A stretch of 64,000 nucleotides of DNA from Cephalopachus bancanus (Eukaryota > Chordata > Mammalia > Primates > Tarsiidae). Location: NCBI GenBank assembly GCA_027257055.1, contig JAPVLO010000055.1, positions 6,967,501 to 7,031,500 of the forward strand, read 5' to 3'. The stretch's first letter is position 1. Every line of letters begins with the position of its first letter. The notes below the pieces were generated by a model. The model had not been told where the DNA came from. It saw only the letters and a program-made list of their open reading frames with translations, and made no database searches. Shown here one piece after another: positions 33,441-45,165 of this stretch. Made by a program: the position numbers and the translations under genes.

Positions 33441-33740
33441 GGCTGGGTGACTTAGCCTGTAATCCTAGCACTTTGGGAGGCCGAGGTGAGTGAATTGCCT
33501 GAGCCCACGAGTTCGAGAACAGCCTGGGCAACTTGGCGAGACCTCATTCCCACAATAAATCAAAAATTAGCCGGGTGTGGTAGCGCGCGCCTGTAGTTCC
33601 AGCTACTTGGAAGGCTGAGGCAGAAGGATCACCGGAGCCCAGCAGATCAAGGCTGCGGTGGCCGGGAGCATGACACAGAACTCCAGTCTGGACGACAGAG
33701 TGAGATTCCGACTCAAAAACATATAAATAAATAAATAAAT
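33441..33740 (+). mobile_element. Alu SINE
   Basis: Sense Alu with GGGCTGGGTGACTTAGCCTG (mutated A box), a GAGTTCGAGAACAGCC B-box region, the short ACAATAAATCAAAAATTAGCC linker and a right arm ending GATTCCGACTC. The tail is a short (AAAT)n run (33720-33740). Confidence 0.94.
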
Positions 33741-34698
33741 GTGTAGACTATCAATGTGAAACTCATGACCAGTGGCACAGGAAGGAACCATAGCAGCTAC
33801 TGTTTGCTTGTGCTCATTAACGGTCCCTCCCTCTTTTCCATGCTGCCTTATCTGAAGAGTCCTGGTGAAGAAGCTCACATGACAACTTAGGTTCCAGCTA
33901 ATAGTATGACTGAGTCAATATCACCCCACCATGGTACAGCAGCTGATGTACTTTGTAGGTCATCTATGGCCATAAAGATAATTAGCAAGATTCCTCTTTA
34001 TCCTTCCTTCTCCCTCCATTTTAGTCAGTGTTCTCTTGCTATTTTAAGAGAGTTTTTTAAAGAGAGTTTACCATTGTATTTAACGTACTGCTAATATGCT
34101 TTTCTTTCTTTTGCTGGATTTGCCACCTTGAAAAGCCCTCCTTGGTGTCCTAGTCGTAGTAAATGAAGTAATCAGTGACGTTTTCTTACTTTTACCCTTT
34201 CTCTAAAATTTTATGTAAAGTGTATTATTTCTACAATGTCAGGGCTCATGCCATTTCCTATCTGTTCTGTAACCCCAACCCACACATTGGTTTTAGTTTA
34301 CAGTAAAATGCATTCAATACTCACAACTTTTTTTTTTGGCTGTATTTTCCCCAAGCATCTTACTTTAATTGGTTGTTATTGTTTTTTCTTTCCTTCTATA
34401 TCCAAATGCCTTTGGTTTCTTCTACAAATATACTTCAGCCATTTTCTGAACAAAAAAAAATCAATGGAAATATTTTTCCTGCATTCTTGTTTGACAAAAA
34501 ATGCAATAAATATAATACATTATGTCTACATGATAAGAATAGGTTAGCTACATATAACATCCTTGACTCCCACTGAGAATCTTGTTGATTTTCCCTCACT
34601 ATCTTCTGGCTTAACTAATTCTGGGGGTACTGGAGGGGCAGGGTAGCTTTACTCACAACCTTGTGAGTGACTTCCTCTTTCTTTTTGACTGCCCCAAA
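33741..34698. other. Unassigned AT-rich sequence
   Basis: Nothing recognised. Short T runs (34328-34339) and pyrimidine-rich stretches create short chance open frames. Confidence 0.4.
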
Positions 34699-34712
34699 GA
34701 GACTTTATTTTT

Positions 34713-35032
34713 TATTTTATTTTTTTTTTTGAGTTGGAGTCTCACTCTGTCGCCCAGACTGGAGTGCAGTGGCCGCTCCCGGCCACCGCAGCCTCGACCT
34801 GCTAGGCTATGGCAATCCTTCCGCCTCAGCTTTCCAAGTAGCCGGAATTACAGGCATGCTCTACCACACCCGGCTGATTTTTTTTTTATTTATTTATTGT
34901 AGAGATGAGGTCTCTCTGCCCAGGCGGGTCTTGAACCCGCGGGCTCAGGCAATCCTCAGCCTCCCAAAGGCGCTCAGGACACCTCAGCCTCCCAAAGACG
35001 CGGGATTACAGGCTGAGCCACCGAGCCCGACT
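34713..35032 (-). mobile_element. Alu SINE with internal 25-bp tandem duplication
   Basis: Reverse-strand Alu. Near its 5' end (in sense terms) the segment CCTCAGCCTCCCAAAG occurs twice, at about 34957 and 34982, separated by GCGCTCAGGACA, so the copy is longer than normal. Flanked by GAGACTTTATTTTT at 34699-34712 and 35033-35046. Confidence 0.96.
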
Positions 35033-35046
35033 GAGACTTTATTTTT

Positions 35047-35383
35047 AAAGTCCAGTACGTTTATTATGGTGTCCCACTGCTTGCTTTTTATGGGTGCATT
35101 TTCCATGGTTCCTGGTGTGCCCTTTTAAGCTGTAGATTAAAGATGTGTTATTTACATCAGTGTTCTTGACTTATAATTTTGAAATATTCATTCTGTCTCT
35201 TTTGGTTTCTTCTTTGGGTGTTCGCATCATGTATATTTTCAATTCATTTTTCTGTCTTCTACAGTTCTCACTTTCTCCCTAATATCTAGATATATACAGA
35301 TATATATATAGAAAGAGAAAGAGACCTATCTATAAATATGTATTTCTGTATATGAAATATCAAATCCTTGATGTCAACCATCA
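35047..35383. other. Unassigned sequence with short AT/GA repeats
   Basis: Low-complexity words (ATATATATAGAAAGAGAAAGAG) at about 35298-35325. No gene recognised. Confidence 0.4.
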
Positions 35384-35825
35384 TATTAGTCAGGATTCTT
35401 CATAGAAACAGAATCAATAGAATCACATATATCATCTGTGGTAAAGAATTGCTTCATGTGACTATGGAGGCTGAAAACCCCATGATCTGCCATCTGAAAG
35501 CTGGAGACCCAGAAAAGCCAGAAGTGTAACTGTGAGAACCAGAAGGTGGATGGGGTAAGACCAAGACAAGAACAGGGGTGGACAGGTGTTCTAGCACAAT
35601 CAGTAAGGCAGAGAGCAAATTTACCCTTTCTCTGTCTTTTTGTTCTATTCAGGTCCTCAGTGAGGACCCACCCACATGGTGGAAGGCCACCTACTTTACT
35701 TAATCTGCTGATCTGCTGATTCAAATGCTAATCTCATCCTGAAACACATTCACAGACACACCCAGGAAAGATGCTGAATCTAGGGACCTCATGTCTTAGC
35801 CAAATTGACACATGAATTGCCCCAT
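35384..35825 (+). mobile_element. MLT2-type LTR (ERVL)
   Basis: Sense LTR: TATTAGTCAGGATTCTTCATAG, AGAAACAGAATCAATAGAATC, GTGACTATGGAGGCTG, AGCTGGAGACCCAG, TTGTTCTATTCAGGTCCTC, GACCCACCCACATGGTGGA, CTACTTTACTTAATCTGCTG, and TAGCCAAATTGACACATGAA at the end. This is the order of MLT2/ERVL LTRs. No internal region seen. Confidence 0.72.
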
Positions 35826-36455
35826 TGTTCTTTACTAAAGTTTCAATAACTGAGACCAATTCTGTGCCACTACTAATGTCCATCCTGCACTGTGTCTCGT
35901 TTTACCATCCCTTCCAGTTTCCAGAAACAGAAACAGAAAATGTTCTACATGTTTGCACCACCAAATAATAAATAAGCAATCAAATGTCATTTTGATTATT
36001 CATCTTGTAGTTTTTACAAAACACAAAACTTGCACAAATAAAGATACTATTGGAAGCCAAGGACTGCCTAGAACCATATAACTACTTATTACCAGAGGAC
36101 CAGCCCAGTTTTATCTTTTTCTGTTGCATTGTTGTGGAGTTGGAATGCTGGACTCATAGAAACTAATGTAGTGGCAGCAGACGTCCATGGTCCAGCAAGC
36201 CCACGACCGACTGGACTTCATCTCTGCTTGATGCAAAGTATTCCTATTAAATAGTAAATTTCCTCTTGTTTTAGTGATATACATTTGCAATTGATATTTT
36301 TACCTTCAGTAAACTCATAAGCAGTTAAGATTATCCCAAACATTACCACTTTTAATGTCCAAAGGTACTTATGCCAAAGAAAATGCTGAAATATATTTGC
36401 AAAGGAAATCAGAGAGTCTCTCTGGTTCACATATAGATTTAGTCTGGCGTTAATG
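35826..36455. other. Unassigned sequence
   Basis: No recognised gene or repeat. Confidence 0.4.
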
Positions 36456-36592
36456 TCTCTCATTTTACACATGAAGAAACAGGTTCAGAAGATTAGATAA
36501 CTTGCCTGGAGTCACAGATCAAGAAAGCAAAAACATAGGATTTTAAGCCTTAAATTTATCTGGCTCTAAAGTTTTCCACTACAATGCTGCTG
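36456..36592 (-). mobile_element. MIR SINE fragment
   Basis: Reverse-strand MIR: CTCATTTTACACATGAAGAAACAGG, TTAGATAACTTGCCTGGAGTCACAG, AGGATTTTAAGCCTTAAA, TCTGGCTCTAAAG. Confidence 0.7.
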
Positions 36593-37827
36593 AAAGAAAT
36601 TGGTCAATTAGTTCTTCCCGTTCAACTAAGTTAGTGTGAAGTAAAACTTATCCTCAAAGAGTGTGATTATTATGAATGAAGAAGATAGAAGCTATGATTC
36701 TATAAGTACTTGGCATGGACTGAGTTAGGCTGGAGATAGGAGACAAAATCTCACCCTTGTATGTTTATGTTTATTGCTTCCAATGCCATCTTTATGTTTT
36801 CATATATTTCTTTCTGATTTTCGCTTCTGACTTTTTAACTTATTTTTTTCTTATCTTTCCCCTTCTTCCTCTTTACAATTGTTTTCCTTTCTTTTTTTAA
36901 AATTCTCGAAATTTGGCTATATGTTGTCTTATATTCTTTGTTCCTTTTCATAAATCTCTCATGGTCACAAGGCCCTTAGGTAGGAATAAAGACCAAGATT
37001 GTCTGCAATGTGATAACTATTTACCAAATTGACCTACATGATCAATTAACCTAAACATAAATTACCAAGTTAAGGAAATAATTTATATTCTAATATTCAA
37101 AAATATCTAAAAGATATTTAATATGCCACCAGCAGACTTCTCTTAGGGAGAGACCGCATGGAACTTTAGAATAAAATAATAGAAGAAAGAAAAAAAGTGA
37201 AGATTTTTATGTTTTCTTTATGCCAAGAGTGGTATATTTCTCAAACTCTCTTCTTTGTAGCCACTCAAGATAACTAAAAAAAAAAAAAGCTATTTACTTT
37301 CTAGTTTTACCCACAGTCTCACTACTCTGTGGGTAAGTAGGGAAGGGAATTGGAATCATATATTTCAGCAGGCAATAACTTGAACTCAATGAGGATATAT
37401 ACAAAAAAAGCAGCACAATCAGGATTGAACCATTCTGTAGCAGCTAACTTTTTCTGCCTTCTTCTAAATGTCCGATAGTAAGACTCCCATGAAGACTGAA
37501 GATGCATCACCTGGCCTGCATCTCCGGGGAGCTATGTGTGGATCACAGTGTCAGATTCATAAATGCTTCCTTCTCCTCCCATGGCAAAGGCAACATTTAA
37601 TGATGACAACTCACAAGTGTAACCCAAGGACTTTGCTATGGCTTACCAAGGATTAATATACCATGAATTACTTGATTGTTTTATAGCAACATTAACTCAA
37701 TGCTTGAATTACAATTCCTATTTCACAAATAGAAAAACACAAAGAAATGAAATTCCTTGCTCAGGGACAAAAATAAACAAAATTGAAAATCTTGTAATGA
37801 CTTTCAAATATTACTTTGATAAGATAT
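36593..37827. other. Unassigned sequence
   Basis: About 1.2 kb, AT-rich, with an A run at 37277-37288. Nothing recognised. A-rich words at 37690-37800 (ATTTCACAAATAG, AAAATAAACAAAATTG) are faintly MIR-like but not assigned. Confidence 0.4.
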
Positions 37828-38186
37828 TGCTATGAACTCAGTTGTGACCTCACAAAATTCATATCTTAATGTCCTAATCCCTTATGTGACTATTTTAGGA
37901 TATAGCACTGTTAGTAGGTAATTAAGATCAAACGAAGTCATAAAGTGGGGCTCTAATCTCATAGAATTGATGACTTTATAAGGAAAGAAAGAGAAAAATA
38001 TCTCTTCCTTCCATCCTACATGTATAAGGCCCACATGAAGATAACGTAGCCCCAGTCAGAAAGAGAACCCTCACCTGCTGACTCCTTGATCCTGAATTTA
38101 CCTGCTTCCAAAACAGTGAGAAAAGAATATTCTGTTGTTTATGCCACCCAGTGTTCTGTTATGGCAGCCTGTAATGACTAATACAG
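37828..38186 (+). mobile_element. MLT1-type solo LTR (ERVL-MaLR)
   Basis: Sense LTR: TGCTATGAACTCAGTTGTGACC, CAAAATTCATATCTTAATGTCC, TAATTAAGATCAAACGAAGTC, TGATGACTTTATAAGGAAAG, CTCCTTGATCCTGAATTTACC, TTCTGTTGTTTATGCCACCCAG, TGTTATGGCAGCC, ending GACTAATACAG. Matches MLT1 LTR order. Confidence 0.82.
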
Positions 38187-38472
38187 CTATGTTGAATAAA
38201 ATGAGTCACACACCCCAAGCAATTTCTCAACATCCACTGCATAGCGTTTACCTTCTAAACTCACCTTTGTTTTTGTCATGTGTTTTTTTTCCTTATTAAA
38301 TGTCCTCTCATTGATTAAACAAATGTTTTCATTTGGTTTCTACTTAGTCCTAGGTATTGCTTTATGTGCTGGAGATAAAGTGTTGATAAACACTAGCCAT
38401 CTTTATTTGTACACCATGACACCCCATTTATACTTATCAAATCCTCTTCATATATATGTGTGTGTAAAACAG
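38187..38472. other. Unassigned sequence
   Basis: Short gap between the LTR and the DNA transposon, with no recognised feature. Confidence 0.4.
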
Positions 38473-39060
38473 AGGGTGACAAGATATGTATGACAAGAAA
38501 ATGTACACATTTTAAGAAGGGAAAAAACTGTATTAAAATTGTGATAATATATACTGAAAACAAAAGATGAATACAAGTCACATTTGACTTTTGCAATTAC
38601 AAGAAGTACACATTGTTTGGTAGACTACTGTGGCTAGCATGTAAACTTTCCAACACCATAGCAGAAGAAGCAGGACTTTTTGCTGTGCGAGACTTTCCAT
38701 ATCTTCCCTTGCACACATTACACACAGTACCATGCATCTCACACTTATCATGGATGCATGCAATTGTCAGGTGTGGTGGAGGTTCTGTTGCATACTCATG
38801 CCTCCATCATCGTTGTACTTCCACAACATTCTCTAATTTCAAATACCACTTCAAAATGGTCTGGTACTCCTTGAACAACAACCATGCTTCCACCATATTC
38901 TTTGACTGTCCTGCCTGATGCATGGTGACACTAGCTTCATTTGATTAACGCCATCTTTTGAACGAACATCATACTCACATTGCCGTTGTAATTCAATTCA
39001 ACATTAAAAAGTAATACATAGATAACATCGCTTAAAATGTGTATACATTTTTTTGGCACC
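38473..39060. mobile_element. Tc/mariner-like DNA element with inverted ends
   Basis: Inverted termini: AGAGGGTGACAAG... with AAAATGTACACATTTTAAG at the left (38471-38520), and at the right (39034-39062) TTAAAATGTGTATACATTTT then TTTGGCACCCTAG, whose reverse complement reads AGGGTGCCAAAAAAATG. The left end carries a short insertion (ATATGTATGACAAG). Length about 590 bp, too short for a full transposase. A 61-codon minus-strand frame inside (38578-38763) is Cys/Met-rich without a domain I can name. I suspect a TcMar-Tc2 (Kanga) type from the terminal motif, with low certainty. Confidence 0.55.
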
Positions 39061-39109
39061 CTAGATGTATGTGTATATATACTTCCATAATTTTGTGGAG
39101 CACATACAT

Positions 39110-39377
39110 ATTTTTTTTTTGAGTTGGAGTCTCACTCTGTCGCCCAGACTGGAGTGCAGTGGCCGCTCACGGCCACTGCAGCCTCGACCTGCTGGGCTCC
39201 GGCGATCCTTCCACCTCAGCCTTCCAAGCAGCTACCACGTCCGGCTAATTTTTTGATTTTTTGTAGAGATGAGTTCTCGCTGCCCAGGCGGGTCTCAAAC
39301 CTGCGGGCTCCAGGCAATCCACTCACTTCAGCCTCCCAAATGCGTGGGATTACAGGCTGAGCCACCGAGCTCGGCTA
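39110..39377 (-). mobile_element. Alu SINE with internal deletion
   Basis: Reverse-strand Alu lacking about 20 bp in the right arm (CCTTCCAAGCAGCTACCACG joins what is normally separated by GTAGCCGGAATTACAGG). Duplication AGCACATACAT at 39099-39109 and 39378-39388. Confidence 0.95.
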
Positions 39378-39469
39378 AGCACATACATTTTTAACACAAA
39401 ATGGAACAGATAAAAAGAGATACAACAGCACAATTAATACATTTGAAATTTTGTTGTTTGCTTTACAAT

Positions 39470-39650
39470 TTACAAAGAAATATCCTATACAATGTCCTAT
39501 TTAATTCTCTGTCAAACCCTGTGAAGAAGATATTTTTCTTTCTGTTTTTCAATAAAGAATTTCAGCAACAAAGAGGTGTAGTAACTTGCTAATATTCCAT
39601 ATTTACAAATGTAAAGAATGATATTTGAATTTAGATGTTTTGTGTTATTT
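39470..39650 (-). mobile_element. MIR SINE fragment (weak)
   Basis: Reverse-strand MIR-like order: TAATTCTCTGTCAAACCCTGTG, AAGATATTTTTC, AATTTCAGCAACAAAGAGGTG, TAGTAACTTGC, ATTTGAATTTAGATG. Confidence 0.5.
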
Positions 39651-40164
39651 ACACTATCTGGGACAAAGCAAACTGCAGCAAAGAAAGCCAATGTGCAGTC
39701 TTGGGGCCAGTTAAGATTCTTCTGGTTTCTTCTTCCATAAGTACAGAGCTTGCTAGCCCCATCCTACATACACAAGCATTGACAAAAGCTTCTCGATAGC
39801 TAAAACAAAAACAAATACAAAAAACCCCCAAAATCTGTTCAATAGAGTAATTGTACATAACACCAAAGAACTTCTGAGAAAAACATAGAACACATATTGA
39901 AATGAGAAGCTCAGTCATGTGAAAATAAAGGTCTTGTTGAGTGGCTGAAACTCATCTTTCCAAACAGTTGTTTTTGCACAATCCTAATAAACCCAACCAA
40001 AGGCATTCTAGTGAGTGACTGCAGCAAGACTCCTTTAAATTTCAATTTTTCAGGAATCTACAAAATCAAAACATAAAAATTGGATATTTCCCTTATTCAT
40101 TCAGTATCTTACCAGTTCATGTAATATATTTACCCATGTACAGAAACTCAAGTTTTACAAAGCA
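39651..40164. other. Unassigned sequence
   Basis: No recognised gene or repeat. Confidence 0.4.
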
Positions 40165-40345
40165 TATTCTTGTCTTTATTGTATCTGTTGTACCACCACA
40201 AAATATTGTGAAAGTTCCTAATGAAGCCCTGCTTGTACCATGTTACAGATGAGAATGCTGATGTGTCAATTACATTGGCAGGAAGTGATGAAACCTCACT
40301 TAACCCACAATCTCATGCTCTCATGTCTTCTACTAAACTGCTCCA
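40165..40345 (-). mobile_element. MIR SINE fragment (weak)
   Basis: Reverse-strand MIR-like order: ATGTTACAGATGAGAATGCTG, AATTACATTGGCAGGAAGTG, AACCCACAATCTCATGCTC, TCTACTAAACTGC. Confidence 0.5.
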
Positions 40346-40362
40346 CATGAAATAGGAAAAAT

Positions 40363-40656
40363 GGGCTGGGCTCGGTGGCTCAGCCTGTAATCCCGCACTT
40401 TGGGAGACCAAGGTGAGTGGATTGCCTAAGTCCGCGGGTTCGAGACCCGCCTGGGCAACTTGGCGAGACCTCATCTCTACAATAAATCAAAAAAAATTAG
40501 CCGGGCATGCAGCGCACGCCTGTAGTTCCAGCTACTTGGAAGGCTGAGGCGGAAGGATCGCCGGAGCCCGGCAGGTGGAGGCTGCAGTGGCCGGGAGCAT
40601 CCACTGCACTCCAGTCTGGTCGACAGAGTGAGACTCCAACCCCCCCCCCAAAAAAA
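40363..40656 (+). mobile_element. Alu SINE with poly-C interruption in tail
   Basis: Sense Alu: GGCTGGGCTCGGTGGCTCAGCCTG, CCGCGGGTTCGAGACCCGCC, right arm AGCCCGGCAGGTGGAGGC. The usual CTCCAACTCAAAA end reads CCAAC followed by about 10 C residues and then A residues. CpG-rich, so relatively young. Confidence 0.95.
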
Positions 40657-41080
40657 GAAATAGATAAAACGAAAAGTCAGAGACACGTTTTAAAACTCCA
40701 CCTAGGATACATTCAAGATTTAAATCAATCACGTAAGACATCTTTATTTGTCAAACTCATTGGTAATCACTGGCATTTAAAAAGATTCAGGAAGATTGTA
40801 AGATCCTAACAATTTTTAATTCTACTCCAGAATATTTTTTTACTATCTTTCATGTAATGAATGTCTCTTAATACAGTATAGCTTTATCAGAATAATCTAT
40901 TTTTAAAATAAATTTCAGTCTTAATTGGCTTATGAGTTCAATCAGTTGTTTATAGATTTTCTGGATAATTAGCAGTGGACAGTAAAGCAGTAACTGCACT
41001 TTTCTAGTAAAATTGTGTGCTCAGTAATTCAGACCAATATACCTGATGAAAACAACCAAAAATTATGAATACTAAATATG
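40657..41080. other. Unassigned sequence
   Basis: No recognised gene or repeat. Confidence 0.4.
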
Positions 41081-42730
41081 AAAATTTTTTTTATTAAGAG
41101 CATCAAAGAGCATACAAAATAGTAAGGAATTACCAGACCCAAATGATACCTTGACCCCTGAAAAATTAGCTGAATTCCCTTTTGCTCTTGGAAAATTTAC
41201 CAAAACAGTGAACTTGAGCTTCAATATTTTAGGCCTTGTGGAGTGATATGGAAGATGCTAAATCTCAAGTCCTTACCAACATGTGTGCAGTAATAGAAGA
41301 TTTTCTCCCATAAAACAGGACCCCCAAAGAGCTATAATTACAAGGTAAAGATAAACCCAAAGCATCCCACCCCACCTCATCCCTACCTTTATATGTCAGC
41401 AAGGAAATGTCCGTTGGTGCTAAAGAGAGCATGGGGAAAATGCTGCTCTTGCATAAATTTGCAGTCTGAAAAACACAAACTATAAATTTAGCTTAAAACA
41501 GTCCATACTACCTGATAGAAACAAATGTGCAGTTCCTCCTAGTCCTGAAAGAATTCCCATAAATATATCCCAAAGAAAATAAGCATTTGTGGTGAGAAAA
41601 AAAAGGAAAAAACAACCAGAGCATTTATAATAACAAAGCATTATTACAGACAACTAGCAAAGATAACAGAGAAAGAAACAGTTCTACAGACTCCAGATAT
41701 AAGGATAATCAGAGAAGAGTTTTTTTTTTTAATAATTTTTCTCATAATGAACAAAGCTGTAAAAAACCTGAAAAAAAATCTCAGGAAAAGAAAGCTGTTA
41801 AAAAATGACCAGCATGGAACCTGTCTGCCCCACTCCAGTTGCAGTGAGCCATATATATACCTATCATCATAGGCCTGAAGAAAGTCTTCCTCACCATAGT
41901 TTAAGAATAAATGAACAGTATGTGTGAAAAAGGAAAGTTTCTAAAATTGAAAGATACAGAAAATAAAATTTAAAAGGTAATGACAATTCACTGTTTTGAA
42001 GCAGCTACAATAGGTATTAGTGGACCAGGTGATTAGTCTGAGGAAATCGTACAGAATGCCTCACAGCAAAACAAAGAGATAGTGGGAGAAGTTAGCTTAA
42101 CTATGTACCTGGATTTCTAAAAGAAGAGGAGAACGAACATGGAGTATAGGCAATATTTGTAGATACTATTTGAAAATAAGGACAGAGACTTTTCATATCA
42201 AAGGAGAAACAAAAAAGAAGTTCCCAAATCTATACCAGGATAAACAAAAATAAAACTGTACTTGAATATGCCATGGTGATTTGGATAAACCAAAGACAGA
42301 GAAAAATTGAAAACCAAGAAACAGCGCAGATACACAGAAAAACGCAAGGCAGTGAATAAAAGAGCTTACTTCATAAGAGCAGAATAGCACTGACCACCAA
42401 CTTGTCAACAGAAAAAACTGAAGACAGATGCCAGAGGAATGAGATGACCAAAGGACTGATGCAAAATAAATGCCAACCTGGAATTTCTAGGGACATACTT
42501 TTCAAGAGCAGGGTGAAATAAAGACATTTGAACAAACAAAATAAGAAAGTTTACTGAGGGTATGTCCTCACAAAACGATGTAATCAAGCCAGAAAAAAGA
42601 TGAACAAGACACGACAACCATTCAAAAATCATGGCAACAAGGGGAAAAAGGAAACTAGTTCTATAATGCCCGACAAGAATAACATGAATTGAGAGGGAGC
42701 GAAAACGGAGTTACCACCTTCAAAGAGACT
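41081..42730 (+). mobile_element. Old L1 ORF1-like region (decayed)
   Basis: A-rich sense sequence. The clearest part, 42400-42560, follows L1 ORF1: AAAACTGAAGACAGATGCCAG, TGCCAACCTGGAATTTCTAG, GGTGAAATAAAGACATTTGAAC, GAAAGTTTACTGAGGG. Upstream A/G-rich sequence (41880-42390) is compatible with the coiled-coil region of an old L1 or HAL1. Boundaries uncertain and no open frame left. Confidence 0.5.
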
Positions 42731-44990
42731 TGTTTTTTAGGAGATGGATAAAGCTTTTGGTAAAATTTATATTTTGAAAAGTTAAAAACCCATTTGACAG
42801 TTTTCAGAGGATAAAAGAGTAGCATCAAAATGTTTAACATCTAAATCCAGTGGAAGAAAAATCTTGACTGAGAAAATAATCCATTCCAAAAAAGTCACAG
42901 TCAACTACTATCTTTATTTCTTCAATCAATTTACTTTTTAAAAATTGATCTTTACTCTGTGCAACAATAGTCATGAATTTTTGACTCTGACTGTGAGTTA
43001 ATCTGTTTATTGCATTAAAACCTTTCTTTTTTAAAAAAAAAAACCCTCCTGCTATCGTCTCCTAAATATTAGAGCATCACTGCCTGATATGATTGGTACA
43101 TTTCCCAAGATTCAGGTGCGGTGACCTGTCTTAAAACCTACAGTTAGCATTTAAGAGAAAGTAACCTCACCAGTAGGATCCAAGGATAATCCTCTAGTTG
43201 TCCAGAGAAGGGCCATAAGCCCTCTTCGACTCCCCCTCGTACATTGCCCTCTGACCACAGATGTGTCCTGCCCTCAGTTTGCCACTCTGCAGAGGCAAGG
43301 TCATATCAGCCAACTGCCTGCTGGACTCAGAGTTTCTGTTCTTGCCCCACTGCTTAGTCACCTGGTACAGTTACCAAAACCTAAAGCTTGTGCAACCACG
43401 TAAAATTTCTACAAGACCTTCCCCAACTTTTGATTTACATCACATTATCACTACTGCCATATATTGGCGGCACAGGGAACCCATAGTAGTCCCCAGGACC
43501 CCCTTCCTTAAGTGACTTCATCAGCGTCACTCATCTCCCAATAGCAATGCTGCCAACGACAATCCCACCCCAGGCTTCACTCGTGCTCCCAGTATGCCAT
43601 CACAGCATCATAGCAAGGCTCTTTCTAGGAGTCTGTAAATGTCTTTGCTTCCCTGTCTCTGTCATTGAAGGGTGAGTGAGTTCACAAAAACAGACATAAG
43701 GACGCCATCCAACCCCAGATTATCAATTTGGATCCCCTCAGGACCCTTTCAAGTTCTGGATTCAGGGAATAAGAAAAATAAGCAAACTCTGAGGCATAGC
43801 CTCTCCCTTCTCCCCTCCTGAGCAGATAGATGATGGGCAGCAAATGAGTCAGCTCCCTTAGGGATGGAGATGGAAGAAGCCTGTGCCTTTTCACTCCTGT
43901 GAATCCAAGCCTGTTAGATAGAGAAATAAGAGTTTTCCATTTGGCATAAGGCAATGAGTAAATATGACGCATTTCAAAGCTGGAAGTGGTGTCTATATTT
44001 CGTGCATCGAATCAACAAACATTTACTGGTTATCAGTTATTGCTATAAACAGATGCTGGGAGTAAAATAAGAACAAGATGAGACCAAACTATTCTCTCTC
44101 TCTCTCTTTTTTTTTTTTGAAAGCAGGATTTATTAAGAGGACAGAAAAATTCCCACAGTGGGAGGGAACCCGAAAGGGTTGTCCGAGACTGTCCTACTCT
44201 TATAAAGCACATGCTAAAGCATAAAAATCCACTCCAATAACTTTTGCAATAGAAGAAAAATGTTATTTCCTTCTGAATTAACATTGGTCTGTGTTTGTGG
44301 ACACCAGCTCATAGTAAGATTATCTGAAATTGTTTGGTGGTGAGCCCCCCATGAGAAAAATAGCTCTTGAGGGCTGGGTTACATTCAAGACATGTACCAA
44401 ATATTTGAATGCATTTTTTTTTTAGCAAGTGGATAAAATGTCTCCCCCAAGGCATTAAGTCTCTCTTTCTAGCTCCCTGGAAATTTCCCTATCAAAAGAG
44501 GAAACAAATATCTCATCTTGGCAATGGTCATCCCCTTCAAAGTAGATAAGAGCATGAGTCATGCTAGGAGTATCCTTCTTTAGACACAGGGAAGAACGCT
44601 TAATTCAAGGAAAAGAGAAAGTTACAGACCAGCCGTCTCTGGAATCAATACATATCATGAAATACCTTCTCTGCAGTCCTGACAGCTGTGATTAGTTTGC
44701 TTTATTGTTTTCCCTGCCTTTTTAGACCCACCGACAAAGCTCCTCCTTACTCTCTCTCAGCAGCCTTCTCAGGGCACCTCAGAGAAGTCTGTCAAAGCTG
44801 AAGGGTCCAAACTCCCCTTGCCAGCTTTTCTTGTGCTCCCCACACACTTGTAGCTGTGAGAATATTTTCAAACAACACTTCTGCCTTTTATACCCCGAAA
44901 GCCCAGTGGGGACAAATCAATGGCCTATTAACACTCTTCTGGGAAAGTCGACCTTAACGGCCTGATTATAGGCCTTGGTATCTGGAGCTG
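42731..44990. other. Unassigned mostly unique sequence
   Basis: About 2.3 kb with no gene recognised. GC-richer segments at 43180-43640 contain an 84-codon open frame (43261-43515) without a recognisable domain. A (CT)n plus T run lies at about 44092-44120, followed by sequence (GGATTTATTAAGAGG, AGGGAACCCGAAAGGG) with an LTR-like feel that I could not assign. Confidence 0.4.
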
Positions 44991-45039
44991 CCTGTGGAAG
45001 CTTTGGCTGGTCTGGAGGTTGGGGAACCTCAGCTCGACA

Positions 45040-45165
45040 TCAGGGGTGGGGATGACGTCCTTTCCAGGACCTCTGACGTCTCGTCCTCCCCACTCCTTCC
45101 CTGGTATCTAGCAACAAAGACCTAGCAACTGCCCAAGGTTGCTTCCACACAGTTGACGTTGATGG
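45040..45165. promoter_or_regulatory. Candidate regulatory cluster: CRE-like and RFX-half-site-like motifs
   Basis: In a CpG-poor neighbourhood this segment has three TGACGT sites: TGACGTCC (45053-45060), TGACGTCT (45074-45081) and TGACGTTG (45154-45161). The CREB/ATF consensus is TGACGTCA. It also has CTAGCAAC twice (45108-45115 and 45122-45129) and GGTTGC in the opposite orientation (45137-45142), all like RFX half-sites (RGYAAC). The first two CRE-like sites are 21 bp apart, about two helical turns. Motif presence is seen; function is inference only. Confidence 0.3.
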
